Both the position numbers and the translations under genes were made by a program. From Roseobacter sp. SK209-2-6 (GTDB lineage Bacteria > Pseudomonadota > Alphaproteobacteria > Rhodobacterales > Rhodobacteraceae): 64,000 nucleotides of DNA. Location: NCBI RefSeq assembly GCF_000169455.1, contig NZ_AAYC01000008.1, forward strand, positions 62,001 to 126,000, in the 5' to 3' direction. The notes under the pieces are model-generated. The model did no database searches, had not been told where the DNA came from, and was given only the letters and a program-made list of their open reading frames with translations. This document shows positions 45,106-54,445 of the stretch, one piece after another. How positions within the stretch are numbered: position 1 is the stretch's first letter; the number at the start of each line of letters is the position of its first letter.

Positions 45106-45815
45106 TCTTAGACACCCTGAACCAAGACAAAGAGCGATGGGGCCTGGCCCGGTCGCTCTTTGCTGACGATATTGCACTTGCTGTATGTGATCCTCTCTCC
45201 GACCTGCCCGCCCCATTGACCGAGGAAAGCGCCTGCCTGTCTCCCAATGCCGTAGAAAAGAGACGCCGTGAATTTGCTGCGGGTCGTGCCGCTGCTCACG
45301 ATGCCCTGACCGCACTCGGAGAACCGGTGGTCCCTATCCTGGCTGGAGAAGACCGCGCGCCCATCTGGCCCCTCGGCGTCACCGGATCGATCAGCCATAC
45401 TAAAAGCTGCGCCATGGCCGTTGCCGCCCTGCAAGATCCCACCACGGCGAATATGGTTCTGGGGCTTGGAATTGATATTGAAGAAGACACCCCCCTGGCC
45501 AAGGTTCTTTGGCGTGCGATCTGCACCCCGCAAGAGCAGGAATGGGCCAGAACCCAAGCAAATCCAGGACAAATGGCGAAGCTGGTTTTTTCCGCCAAGG
45601 AAGCTGCCTACAAATGCCAGTATGCCACCAGTCGCCGCTACTATGGATTTGACGGAATGGAACTGGAGTTTGATGTGGAAAACGGATCATTCCGCGCCTA
45701 TTTTTGCGCCGATCAGCCCCCTTTCAGATCCGGAGATTTTATCGCTGGGCGCTATGCCATAGGTGCTGGCCTGATCCTAACGGCAGCAGAAAACAGGCAG
45801 AAACCACAATGCTAA
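45102..45815 (+). CDS. 4'-phosphopantetheinyl transferase (EntD/Sfp-type)
   Basis: A 237-residue enzyme that arms carrier proteins with the pantetheine arm of CoA. It has the EntD-like N-terminal stretch RRREFAAGRAAAHDAL, GSISHTKSCAMA, the magnesium-binding GLGIDIEED, and FSAKEAAYKCQY. All four motifs are complete. It overlaps the NRPS gene by four bases, and is therefore the obvious activator of the PCP (Ser1449) and the ACP of the PKS (Ser1829). A tandem of synthase and dedicated PPTase shows the pathway is self-contained. Confidence 0.95.
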   Translation: MILDTLNQDKERWGLARSLFADDIALAVCDPLSDLPAPLTEESACLSPNAVEKRRREFAAGRAAAHDALTALGEPVVPILAGEDRAPIWPLGVTGSISHTKSCAMAVAALQDPTTANMVLGLGIDIEEDTPLAKVLWRAICTPQEQEWARTQANPGQMAKLVFSAKEAAYKCQYATSRRYYGFDGMELEFDVENGSFRAYFCADQPPFRSGDFIAGRYAIGAGLILTAAENRQKPQC

Positions 45816-46744
45816 GATGTCATCTTTGGGCACTTTCGGCCTTCATGGCGCTGTGGCCTTTTGCCAGTATCGCAGGCCCCTTCCCCATTCCGCCGCTCCC
45901 CCCTCCCAAAGGCGCGCTTTCCACCTATCACCTTGGACATTCGCTCGTAGGTCCTGATGTGCCTCATATGTTGGCGCAGCTAGCACCCAATGGGCATCGC
46001 TGGAATGCGCAGCGTGGCTCTGGAACTTCACTTAGGGCCCATTGGGAACCAGAGGAAGAGATCCTGCACTTTGAAATCAGCAATCCTGCTCCGGCCTATC
46101 GCGATGCGCGTGAGGCAGTGGGCTCTGGTGAATATGATGTCATCGTGCTGACCGAAATGGTCGAATTGCGCGATGCGCTGAAGTACTTTGATGGCGCAAA
46201 GTACCTGCGCTATTGGGCGGATCTGGCCCGCAAAGCCAACCCCGAAACCCGCATCTATCTCTATGAGACCTGGCACCACCTGAACGACCCTACTGGGTGG
46301 GAAAGGCGGATCCAGCAGGATTTGGATTCTCTTTGGTTGGGTGGTTTGCTGGGACCAGACAGCCGACGCAATCCGCGTCGCCCGGTCTATTTGATCCCCG
46401 CAGGCCAGGTGATGGCCGCAGTTGTCCAGGCAATCGAAGCTGGAAAGATCGAGGGCCTTGTCACACGTGAGGATCTCTTTGCACGCACGCCCGAGGGAGA
46501 GGTTGATACCATCCACATCAATGATCTGGGCGCCTATCTCGTAGCGCTCACCCATTTTGCGGTCATTTACCAACTCTCTCCGGTCGGCCTGCCACATCAA
46601 CTGACACGCGCGGATGGATCCCCTGCTCAGGCCTTCTCTGCTCCCGCTGCAAATGAGATCCAGAAACTTGTCTGGCAGGTGGTGCAAGCACAGCCTCGCA
46701 CCGGCCTTGCCAGTGTTTCCGCCTCCGAGGGCGCGCAGGAATGA
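45809..46744 (+). CDS. Secreted SGNH-hydrolase-like protein
   Basis: A 311-residue protein with a signal peptide (LWALSAFMALWPFASIAG) and a GDSL/SGNH-hydrolase fold: nucleophile candidate Ser45 in YHLGHSLVG, and the Asp-x-x-His pair D233-H236 in VDTIHINDLG. Family members are esterases or lipases, often acting on acetylated or acylated polysaccharides. The ATG at 45809 gives the signal peptide and overlaps the PPTase gene by seven bases. Its body is recognisably similar to residues 1-230 of the next gene product (YETWHHL versus QETWHSL, IPAGQVMAAVVQAIEAGKIEG versus LPAGQALARLDDAIRAGTIPG), so the two arose by duplication. The likely role is periplasmic acyl removal or transfer on the polymer (inference). 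Confidence 0.72.
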   Translation: MLRCHLWALSAFMALWPFASIAGPFPIPPLPPPKGALSTYHLGHSLVGPDVPHMLAQLAPNGHRWNAQRGSGTSLRAHWEPEEEILHFEISNPAPAYRDAREAVGSGEYDVIVLTEMVELRDALKYFDGAKYLRYWADLARKANPETRIYLYETWHHLNDPTGWERRIQQDLDSLWLGGLLGPDSRRNPRRPVYLIPAGQVMAAVVQAIEAGKIEGLVTREDLFARTPEGEVDTIHINDLGAYLVALTHFAVIYQLSPVGLPHQLTRADGSPAQAFSAPAANEIQKLVWQVVQAQPRTGLASVSASEGAQE

Positions 46745-49266
46745 ATGTCGAGAGCCTCATCACCAGCGTGGTCATGATCGGCCATTCGCTCTTTGGTCAA
46801 GATAACCCCGTCATGCTGGAACAGCTGCTCAGCAATCAACACCAGGTTTCTGAGGTTGCGGTAGAAGCGCAGATCATCAATGGGGCTCCACTCGGCTACA
46901 ACTGGGAGCATGCGGACCGCGCCGAGGGCATCAATGCCCGCCTTCGCCTCAGCAAGAGCGCTGATGTGGTCATCGTGACTGAGGCCATTCCGCTGGACAA
47001 CCACCTAAAATGGAGTGGAACCGAAGAGGCCATCACCAATTTCTATGAGCTGGCCCGCAGCAGCAATCCGGAGGTGAAATTCTATCTCCAGGAAACCTGG
47101 CACAGCCTTGAGAGTGGCACGGGAAAAGAGATCCGTTTTGATGATGGGGCCGAAACGCCCTGGCGGGACCGGTTGGAGTTAGACTTCCCGAAGTGGCAGG
47201 GACTGGTGGACGAAGTCAACGACGCCACCGGAGGCACAATCGCACTTTTGCCTGCTGGCCAGGCCCTGGCGCGACTGGATGATGCGATCCGCGCGGGAAC
47301 TATACCGGGTCATCACAAAATCCAGGATTTCTTTGCCGATGATATCCACCCCAATGCGCTGGGGTTCTACTATCTGAGTCTGTTGCAATATGCCGTGCTG
47401 ACCGGATCCTCGCCCGAGGATCTGCCATCCCATATGAAAGACCGGTGGGGGGAAGCCTATCGCGCGCCCTCACCCGAGGTTGCCCAGCGCCTCAAGGAAC
47501 TTGCATGGGCGTCGGCTCAGGATGGGGTTGTACAGACTGAGGTCCTACCAGAAGAGCTTCCGCTCCCACCCGCAGACCTTGATGTGCCAGCGCTGAATGG
47601 CCCCCTTGCGGTTGCTCTCCCCGATGCGCTTGAGCCCGCATCAGAGGTAGACCGCCAGCCCATTGCCATGAACTTGATGCCTGTTGCGGACTGGAGCCCA
47701 CAGGCCCCCTTTCTGGATCACTTCAAGACCTCGCGCCCCTGGATTGGGCATCTTCCGGGACGCTGGGGTGGCGCAACCGAACAGGATCTAGAGCTTGCGG
47801 GCTATTTGGACCCGACAGGCTGGCCCACCGCAATCCCGCCAGAGCTAGGATCCATCGGCACCGTGATCCTGACCGACCTGCCTGACGAGGCCAGCTCTCT
47901 GGCTGGACGTTATGTGTTGCGGTTTGAAGGTGATGGTATTGTCGAAGTCGCTGGCAGGGCAACGAACCAGCGCTATGGCAAGGGACAGGTATCGTTTGAC
48001 TACAGCCCCGGCCCTGGTCCGGTCGAAATCCGCATTCAAAGGCTGAGCCCAAAAGGGGACTACATCCGCAATATCACCGTGGTCAAAGAAGAGCATCTCG
48101 AAGCTTTTGACGCCGGAGCTTTGTTCAACCCGCTCTGGCTGGAGAGGCTGGACGGCTTTGCCGCCCTTCGGTTCATGGATTGGATGGGGACAAATGATTC
48201 CGCTCAAGTAGGCTGGGAAGACCGCCCTCTTATCAGCGATTACAGCTGGGCCCGCAAAGGTGTTCCCGCAGAAGTAATGATCTCATTGGCCAATGAACTT
48301 GGTACTGCACCATGGTTCAATATGCCCCACCGGGCCGATGATACCTACACGCGAAAATTCGCAACCCTGGTTCAAGAGCAGCTGGATTTCGATCTACAGG
48401 CCTATGTGGAATATTCCAATGAGGTCTGGAACTGGCAATTTGAACAGGCCCGATGGGCAGATGAGCAGGCCCAAAGGATATGGGGGGGAAGAGATCTCTG
48501 GATGCAGTTCTATGGGGGGCGGGCCGCCGAGATCTCGCAGATTTGGACCGATGTTTTTGGGGACCAGAGCAAAGAACGCTTGATCCGTGTACTCGCCACC
48601 CAAACGGGTTGGCTGGGCCTCGAAGAACAGATCCTCAACGCACCACTCTGGACAGCCGAAGTCGCAGATCGCCGCCCCCCTGCCAGCTATTTTGATGCCT
48701 ATGCAGTCACTGGATATTTTGGCGGCATCCTTGGTTCAAAAGAACGCGCTCCGGTGTTGCGTGCCTGGCTCGCCGAGAGCCGCAGCCTGGCAGCGGAACA
48801 GGCTAGGTCAAACGGCTTGAAGGGCGAAGAGGCGGAACGCTTCATTCTGGAGCACCAATATGACATCGCGGTGGCTCAGGCCGCCATTGAAATTGAAGAT
48901 GGGCTCGTGACCGGCAATGTCGATGACACGCTCACCGACCTCTTAGGTCGGGTATTGCCCTATCACAAAACCGTGGCAGACCGTCATGGGCTGGACCTCA
49001 TCATGTATGAGGGCGGAAGCCATGTGGTGGGACTGGGCCCCATTGTAGAAGATGAAGCCATTACCGCCTTCTTCACCCATTTCAACTTTACCCCAGAGAT
49101 GGGGAAACTCTATGAAATGCTGCTCGCAGGTTGGCAAGAGAATGGCGGCGGCCTATTTGCGGCCTATGCGGATATTGCCGTCCCCGGAAAATGGGGCAGT
49201 TGGGGTGCCTTGCGTTTCCTAAGCGATGAGAACCCTCGTTGGTCTGTACTGGAGGCCGTGAAATGA
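46741..49266 (+). CDS. SGNH-hydrolase domain fused to a clan GH-A-like glycoside hydrolase domain
   Basis: An 841-residue two-domain protein. Residues 1-250 repeat the SGNH unit of the previous gene, with Ser16 (GHSLFG) and D200-x-x-H203 (DDIHPNALG). Residues about 330-460 are a beta-rich linker domain (RFEGDGIVEVAG, RIQRLSPKGDYIRNI). Residues about 465-841 form a barrel with the acid/base candidate Glu561 in YVEYSNEVWNW and nucleophile candidate Glu757 in IMYEGGSHV, as in clan GH-A glycosidases. No signal peptide is visible, unlike in its paralogue, so export is unclear. It may cut or trim the polysaccharide. The start overlaps the upstream stop by ATGA, as does its stop with the next gene. 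I do not know the exact GH family. Confidence 0.75.
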   Translation: MNVESLITSVVMIGHSLFGQDNPVMLEQLLSNQHQVSEVAVEAQIINGAPLGYNWEHADRAEGINARLRLSKSADVVIVTEAIPLDNHLKWSGTEEAITNFYELARSSNPEVKFYLQETWHSLESGTGKEIRFDDGAETPWRDRLELDFPKWQGLVDEVNDATGGTIALLPAGQALARLDDAIRAGTIPGHHKIQDFFADDIHPNALGFYYLSLLQYAVLTGSSPEDLPSHMKDRWGEAYRAPSPEVAQRLKELAWASAQDGVVQTEVLPEELPLPPADLDVPALNGPLAVALPDALEPASEVDRQPIAMNLMPVADWSPQAPFLDHFKTSRPWIGHLPGRWGGATEQDLELAGYLDPTGWPTAIPPELGSIGTVILTDLPDEASSLAGRYVLRFEGDGIVEVAGRATNQRYGKGQVSFDYSPGPGPVEIRIQRLSPKGDYIRNITVVKEEHLEAFDAGALFNPLWLERLDGFAALRFMDWMGTNDSAQVGWEDRPLISDYSWARKGVPAEVMISLANELGTAPWFNMPHRADDTYTRKFATLVQEQLDFDLQAYVEYSNEVWNWQFEQARWADEQAQRIWGGRDLWMQFYGGRAAEISQIWTDVFGDQSKERLIRVLATQTGWLGLEEQILNAPLWTAEVADRRPPASYFDAYAVTGYFGGILGSKERAPVLRAWLAESRSLAAEQARSNGLKGEEAERFILEHQYDIAVAQAAIEIEDGLVTGNVDDTLTDLLGRVLPYHKTVADRHGLDLIMYEGGSHVVGLGPIVEDEAITAFFTHFNFTPEMGKLYEMLLAGWQENGGGLFAAYADIAVPGKWGSWGALRFLSDENPRWSVLEAVK

Positions 49267-50099
49267 GCGCCGCGCTCTCCGTTTTGATCCCTGCACATAA
49301 TGAGGCGAACTATATAGGGCCTTGCCTCAGCGCCCTTTTCGCATCTGATCCTTTGCCTGATGGGGACGAAGTCGAGGTTCTGGTTCTTGCCAATGCCTGC
49401 AGCGACGAAACAGCATCGATCGCCCGTGGCGTGCCCGTGCCCAAAGGATGGCACTGCGAAGTGATTGAAATCCCCGAGGGGGGAAAGCTGAACGCGCTCA
49501 ACCACGGCGATGCACGCGCCAAAGGGAACGTTCTTGTCTACCTTGATGCAGATGTTGAGGTCGCACCAGATTTGATCCGACAGATCCGGAAAACACTGGA
49601 TCGCTCGGCTCCGATCTATGCCAGCGGGACCCCTCTGATCGCACCATCCCCAAGCCTGATCTCCAGGCTCTATGGGCGGTTTTGGGTAAGGCTGCCTTTC
49701 TTTCGCAGTGGTGTTCCTGGGTTTGGTCTCTTTGCAATGAACAGAGCGGGACGAGAACGCTGGCAGAGCTGGCCGGATATCATCGCCGATGACATGTTTG
49801 CCCGCCTCTCTTTTGCACCCACTGAACGCATCCGCCTCGCGGGTAAATATAGCTGGCCCCTGGTCGAGGGGTTCCGCAATCTCGTTCGTGTCCGGCGGCG
49901 GCAAAATGAAGGGGTGGCGGAACTGGCTCAGCGTTTCCCTCATCTCTTGCAGAACGAGGATAAATCAGAGCTAACCATCACAGAACTGCTGCGCCTGATG
50001 CGACAAGATTGCTTGGGGTTTGCCGTCTACGCACTTTTGTCCCTTGCGGTGAAATCTCCGCTTTTCCCCTCCTCCCAACGCTGGACACGAGGGCGCTAG
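49263..50099 (+). CDS. Glycosyltransferase family 2
   Basis: A 278-residue GT2 enzyme. It starts SVLIPAHNEANYIGPCLSALF, has VLVLANACSDETASIA, KLNALNHGDARAKGNVLVYLDADVEV (DxD) and IADDMFARL, and a weakly hydrophobic C-terminus (LGFAVYALLSLAVKSPLF). It is related to polyprenol or sugar transferases of envelope synthesis. Its ATG overlaps the preceding stop by four bases. It is the last gene of the plus-strand operon that begins with the PKS; a convergent glycosyltransferase ends 35 bases further. Confidence 0.87.
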   Translation: MSAALSVLIPAHNEANYIGPCLSALFASDPLPDGDEVEVLVLANACSDETASIARGVPVPKGWHCEVIEIPEGGKLNALNHGDARAKGNVLVYLDADVEVAPDLIRQIRKTLDRSAPIYASGTPLIAPSPSLISRLYGRFWVRLPFFRSGVPGFGLFAMNRAGRERWQSWPDIIADDMFARLSFAPTERIRLAGKYSWPLVEGFRNLVRVRRRQNEGVAELAQRFPHLLQNEDKSELTITELLRLMRQDCLGFAVYALLSLAVKSPLFPSSQRWTRGR

Positions 50100-50134
50100 C
50101 TGCTGTTCGAACTGTTCGCTCTGATGATTGCTAA

Positions 50135-51361
50135 CTAGGCTTGTTCACAGGCTTCTCGGAACAACGCCGCAAGCTTGACCGCTTCTTTGTCACTGTCGTG
50201 CCGCTGAAGAACCCTTTCGCGACCGGCCATCCCCATTTCAGAGAAACGTTCTTGCGACAAATCCGCTATCTCCAGTATCTGCTCTGCCAATGCTCCTGCG
50301 TCACCAGCCGGGACCAGCCAGCCGTTTTCTCCATGCAAAACCAGTTCTGGCGTTCCGGCAATATAGGTGGCCAGCACGGGACGCCCCGCAGCCATGGCCT
50401 CCATAACCACCATCGGCAACCCTTCCGCAAAGGAGGGCATGACCAAAGCATGGGAGGCGGCAAGCTCTGCGCGCACACCAGCCTCCGAGAGCCAGCCAGT
50501 CAATGTGACATGCGCCCCTAGACCGTTTTCCGCAATTGCGGCTTCCAACTCAGGCCGCATCTCACCATCCCCTATCAGGGTTAGATGCACAGAAGGCTGC
50601 TCTTTGATCACCTGTAAAAGAGCTTGGATCAGTACCATCTGCCCTTTTTGCTCTACAAAACGACCAATCGCCACAAGTCGCAATCTACTCGAAGGGAGGG
50701 GCACCACCTCAGAAAAATGCTTGGGCTCGATGCCGCAATGAACGACCCTTAACTTGCGCCAACAATCAAAATCGGCCCAGCGGCTCAATTGGCTTTTTCC
50801 AAAACTGCTCACCGCGACTGCAAAACTGGCCTGTTTAAGTTTTTCACCCAGAGACAATGCGCGTGGGCTGTCAAACTCTTCGGGACCGTGAGTTGTAAAA
50901 CTGAAACTGGGTCCATTCAGTGCTTTTGCAAAAAGCGCAACCGAGGTGGCATTGGTCCCAAAATGGGCGTGCATATGGTCAATGCCAGCACGCTGGCATT
51001 CTTGTTTCACATAAGCGGCCTCGACCAGATAGATCAGGTGTTTCAGATAGCCAACCTCGGACACACGCCCCATTTTCACCGCCAGACGCAGAGCCTGCCA
51101 GAACGGCCTTGGAGTTTGGACAAGACTGAGAAAAAGCGCAGAAAGCAGGGCCCCGCCCCCCGCCTTGAGAACATATTGCGTTCTCTGGGCTTCGCTCATA
51201 TCGCCCGGATCAACCAATGGTGCTGACCCCGGTCGCATAGCCAAACGTAAAACCTCTATTCCCTGGTTTTCCAGGGCTTGAATTTCCCGCCTGATGAAGC
51301 TGTGAGAAGGCTGTGGGTAGCTGTTCAGAACATAAGCAATTTTCAAAGGCCTATACTCCAA
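50135..51361 (-). CDS. Glycosyltransferase family 4 (GT-B fold)
   Basis: A 408-residue retaining GT-B enzyme. The N-terminal domain has IAYVLNSYPQPSHSFIRREIQAL and HMHAHFGTNATSVALFAKAL (GT4 acceptor side). The C-terminal domain has LRLVAIGRFVEQKGQMVLIQAL, LTLIGDGEMRPELEAAI and the nucleotide-sugar site MPSFAEGLPMVVMEAMAAGRPVLAT with the E-x7-E pair. The start at 51361 is the first Met before the first strand. It is divergent from the flippase gene, with a 217-base region between them. The sugar donor is unknown. Confidence 0.9.
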   Translation of the reverse strand: MEYRPLKIAYVLNSYPQPSHSFIRREIQALENQGIEVLRLAMRPGSAPLVDPGDMSEAQRTQYVLKAGGGALLSALFLSLVQTPRPFWQALRLAVKMGRVSEVGYLKHLIYLVEAAYVKQECQRAGIDHMHAHFGTNATSVALFAKALNGPSFSFTTHGPEEFDSPRALSLGEKLKQASFAVAVSSFGKSQLSRWADFDCWRKLRVVHCGIEPKHFSEVVPLPSSRLRLVAIGRFVEQKGQMVLIQALLQVIKEQPSVHLTLIGDGEMRPELEAAIAENGLGAHVTLTGWLSEAGVRAELAASHALVMPSFAEGLPMVVMEAMAAGRPVLATYIAGTPELVLHGENGWLVPAGDAGALAEQILEIADLSQERFSEMGMAGRERVLQRHDSDKEAVKLAALFREACEQA

Positions 51362-51578
51362 GGTCAGCCAAATTTTCGGCAGAATAGCCGCTACCCCACC
51401 GTTTGCCTAGAGGTGTTAAGCGATTGTTCTTTATCCATCTTTAATGAGGGTTTCTCATCGGAATTGATCCCGCAACCAATCCTGAAATTGGCCTAAAATC
51501 TAGCACTTTCGCCCTTCAATTGACGATAACAGGCAGGCCCTTTAGCTTGCAGTGGCACATTCAGAAGCCGGAGAAACC

Positions 51579-52949
51579 ATGAAGCAGATCGCAGCCCATT
51601 TTTCCGGCCAAGGACTTTTGGCACGGGTCCTGCGATCCACGTTTTGGCTCGTTGCAGGCTATGGCGGCAGCCAGGCCCTGAGGCTTGGCGCAAACCTGAT
51701 CCTTGCGCGACTTTTGTTTCCCGAAGCCTTCGGCTTGATGGCCTTGATTACGGTGGTAACCGTGGGTCTTTCACTGTTCTCTGATGTAGGGATCGGCCCC
51801 TCGATTGCACAAAACAGCCGCGGGGATGACCCTGCCTTTCTGGATACTGCCTGGAGTATTCAGATCCTGCGAGGCTTTGTCCTATGGGGCATGACACTGC
51901 TTCTTGCCTGGCCGATGGCAGAGTTTTACGGCAGCCGTGAGTTGCTTTACTACCTGCCTATTGCGGGGGTTGGACTGGCCGTCGCAGGTTTCAACCCGAC
52001 GCGGATTGAAACCGCACATCGCCACCTCCTAGTAGGGCGCGTCACTCTTTTGGATCTTGCCGCCCAGATATTGGGGGTCAGCGCCATGGTCTGTTTGGCC
52101 TGGGTGACAGAATCCGTCCTGGCACTGGTCTTGGGAGGCGTTATCCAAGCCATAGCCAAGCTGACCATGATGCATGTTGGCCTACCTGGGCACCGCAATC
52201 GGTTTCGTTGGGAAAAAGATGCCGCCAAAGAGCTGATACGATTTGGAAAATGGATCTTCATGTCGACCGCGTTTTGGTTTCTCACCTCCCAGGGAGACCG
52301 CGCCATTCTAGGGAAGTTCGTCCCCTTGGAGACCCTGGGGATCTACAATATCGGTTTTTTCCTGGCCAGTTTTCCGATGTTGCTGGGGCATGCCGTCAAC
52401 CAGCGCCTGATGATCCCGGTTTATCGCGATAAACCTGTATCCGCTGATCCGGCAAACCGGCGGAAACAACGACTGCTTCGTTTTGGCCTCAGCTTCGGCG
52501 TTCTGGGGATGTTATTTGCGATGGCGATGCTGGGCCCATGGCTCATAGATCTGCTTTATGATGCCCGTTACACAATGGCTGGCCCAATGATGGTCATGAT
52601 CGCCCTGTCACTTGTGCCCGCCGTAATTACCATGACCTATGATCAGGCCGCTTTGGCCGCTGGTGATGGGCGGTCTTTCTTTGCCTTTACCGCAACCAGA
52701 GCCATTCTGCAGACCGGGCTATTCTTGCTCGCGACTATGTTCTGGGGGCTACCCGGCGGCATTGTCACCATGGGGGGCTCCATGCTGCTGGCATATCCGG
52801 TTCTGATTTGGTTGGCACGAAAGCACCAGGCCTGGGATCCGCTCCATGACGTCGTCTTTGCCACAGGCTCACTGCTGGCAGGTGCGGCCATCCTCTGGTG
52901 GCATCAAGACGCTTTGGTAGAGCTGATTTACATGGCGCCACCTCAGTAG
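51579..52949 (+). CDS. Wzx-like polysaccharide flippase (MOP superfamily)
   Basis: A 456-residue inner-membrane protein with about 14 helices. It starts ARVLRSTFWLVAGYGGSQALRLGANLILARLLFPEAFGLMAL, the typical flippase opening, and contains LSLFSDVGIGPSIAQNSRGDDPAFLDTAW and LEPLGIYNIGFFLASFP-like central helices (LETLGIYNIGFFLASF). It should flip undecaprenol-linked repeat units across the inner membrane for the Wzy-like polymerase. The ATG at 51579 has GGAG six bases upstream; a GTG nine codons earlier is less likely. It is divergent from the GT4 gene. Confidence 0.9.
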   Translation: MKQIAAHFSGQGLLARVLRSTFWLVAGYGGSQALRLGANLILARLLFPEAFGLMALITVVTVGLSLFSDVGIGPSIAQNSRGDDPAFLDTAWSIQILRGFVLWGMTLLLAWPMAEFYGSRELLYYLPIAGVGLAVAGFNPTRIETAHRHLLVGRVTLLDLAAQILGVSAMVCLAWVTESVLALVLGGVIQAIAKLTMMHVGLPGHRNRFRWEKDAAKELIRFGKWIFMSTAFWFLTSQGDRAILGKFVPLETLGIYNIGFFLASFPMLLGHAVNQRLMIPVYRDKPVSADPANRRKQRLLRFGLSFGVLGMLFAMAMLGPWLIDLLYDARYTMAGPMMVMIALSLVPAVITMTYDQAALAAGDGRSFFAFTATRAILQTGLFLLATMFWGLPGGIVTMGGSMLLAYPVLIWLARKHQAWDPLHDVVFATGSLLAGAAILWWHQDALVELIYMAPPQ

Positions 52950-53011
52950 CGGAAAACGCGACATCCCCCCAAAAGAGACGCCCTTGCAACCATCCTCCCA
53001 AGCAAAAGAAG

Positions 53012-54277
53012 TTATCTTTTTCCGATCATGCGCAGAGGCGCCAAAAGCGAAAACAGCAATTGCCCACGGCGCCCCACCTTCAACGGGGGAATAGAAGCAA
53101 CGGGAGCCAGACCGGTTTCACGCTCCATCTGTGCTGCAGTTCGCAGCACCGGAGCCCGCAGCTCCAGGAGAAAGGCAATGATCAAGCCGATCAGAATGCT
53201 TGCAGCCCCACCTATGATCGCTTTCTTCTTTCGCGCTGAAGTCGCAGGATAATCCGCAAGTGTCGCGGGCTCCAGAACGGTCAAACGCTCCGATTGGCGC
53301 GCTGTTTCAAGCCGAAAACCTACTTCGGCCTCATTCCGGCGGGCTGAAATCATGGAAAACTCCGCTTGCAGGGTCTCCATCCGGCGTTCATAGGCGCCCA
53401 ACTGACGCTGTACCTCCGGTGTAGTCTGCAGGGCGGCTTCAAGCTCTTCTTTGCGCTGCTGAAGCAATTCACGCTGGGCATCCAGTGTGGCCAGCTGTTC
53501 TTCATACTCCGCCAGCATACGCCGTGCCGTTGCGGGGCGTTCATTGGCGCTCACCTGGTCTGCGGCCCGGCGCACCTGAATTTGCTCACGTGCAATATCC
53601 AGGAGGCTCTCGTTGATTGCCGCGATTTCGTTGCGGCGAAACTCTATCGTACCAGGCTGTGCCACATCATTTTCTGCGTAGAATGCTGCAATTTCACTCT
53701 CCAGCTCGGCAACCTGAGCTGCAACCGCCGACTCCTTCTCCGCAAAGAAACCCAGCGTTTCACGGGCCTGCTCAATCCTAGTGTTGATGCTCAACTCGAT
53801 CGTTCGGCGACCAAACTCACTTGCAACATCGCGTGCTTGTTCTGCAGAAGGTAGCAGGGCGGTGATGGTCACAACCGAGATCGTACCATCATCAGTGAAG
53901 CCTTCGCGAGCAGCGGCAACGCCCGTAATGCTGATGGACTCACGCAGCATTACCACTTTTTCCGTCGGCGTCATCTGGGTGAGATCAGTATAAAGACCAA
54001 ACTTGTCGATGATCTCCAAGAGAGTGCCACGTGCCATGAGACGTTGCTCAATCAACTGGATACGCCTGGCAGAGGAGCCTTCCACTGTTGATTTCGCTAG
54101 ATCATCGGCGATGGTTGGACGCACAACCTGCAAGACTTCAGCGCTGTGGTACATATGCTGTTGCTGCAAGGCGCCCCAAACAGAGAAGACTGAACCGATC
54201 ATCGCGACAAGCAGGATTACGGATGCTCGCCGCCGCAGCATATCCCAAAAATCTCTGAGCGAATAAATCGGCCCCAT
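53012..54277 (-). CDS. Wzz/GumC-type chain-length determinant protein
   Basis: A 421-residue polysaccharide co-polymerase. It has a membrane helix near residues 20-38 (SVILLVAMIGSVFSVWGAL), a periplasmic part with a long coiled coil (about 180-330, rich in Glu/Gln/Arg) and a second helix (IIGGAASILIGLIIAFLLEL) after a P-rich VLEPATLADYP motif. No C-terminal tyrosine kinase domain follows; the kinase-like protein is encoded separately just upstream at 54446. It controls polymer length in the inner membrane. The start at 54277 gives the expected short cytosolic N-terminus. Confidence 0.9.
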   Translation of the reverse strand: MGPIYSLRDFWDMLRRRASVILLVAMIGSVFSVWGALQQQHMYHSAEVLQVVRPTIADDLAKSTVEGSSARRIQLIEQRLMARGTLLEIIDKFGLYTDLTQMTPTEKVVMLRESISITGVAAAREGFTDDGTISVVTITALLPSAEQARDVASEFGRRTIELSINTRIEQARETLGFFAEKESAVAAQVAELESEIAAFYAENDVAQPGTIEFRRNEIAAINESLLDIAREQIQVRRAADQVSANERPATARRMLAEYEEQLATLDAQRELLQQRKEELEAALQTTPEVQRQLGAYERRMETLQAEFSMISARRNEAEVGFRLETARQSERLTVLEPATLADYPATSARKKKAIIGGAASILIGLIIAFLLELRAPVLRTAAQMERETGLAPVASIPPLKVGRRGQLLFSLLAPLRMIGKR

Positions 54278-54445
54278 GCTACTGCTCTCTGTTCTTCTGC
54301 TTTGATCTCGGTCTGGCTAGATCACCGTTTTTCGCTTCACAGCGGTTCTCTTTGCCAAAACTCTGACCACAGCAACGCGGCAAAACTGTGTCGACGCGAT
54401 GGAAAAGCACCGTGTAAGTGAAAATGGTCACCGATTTTCGCTAGG

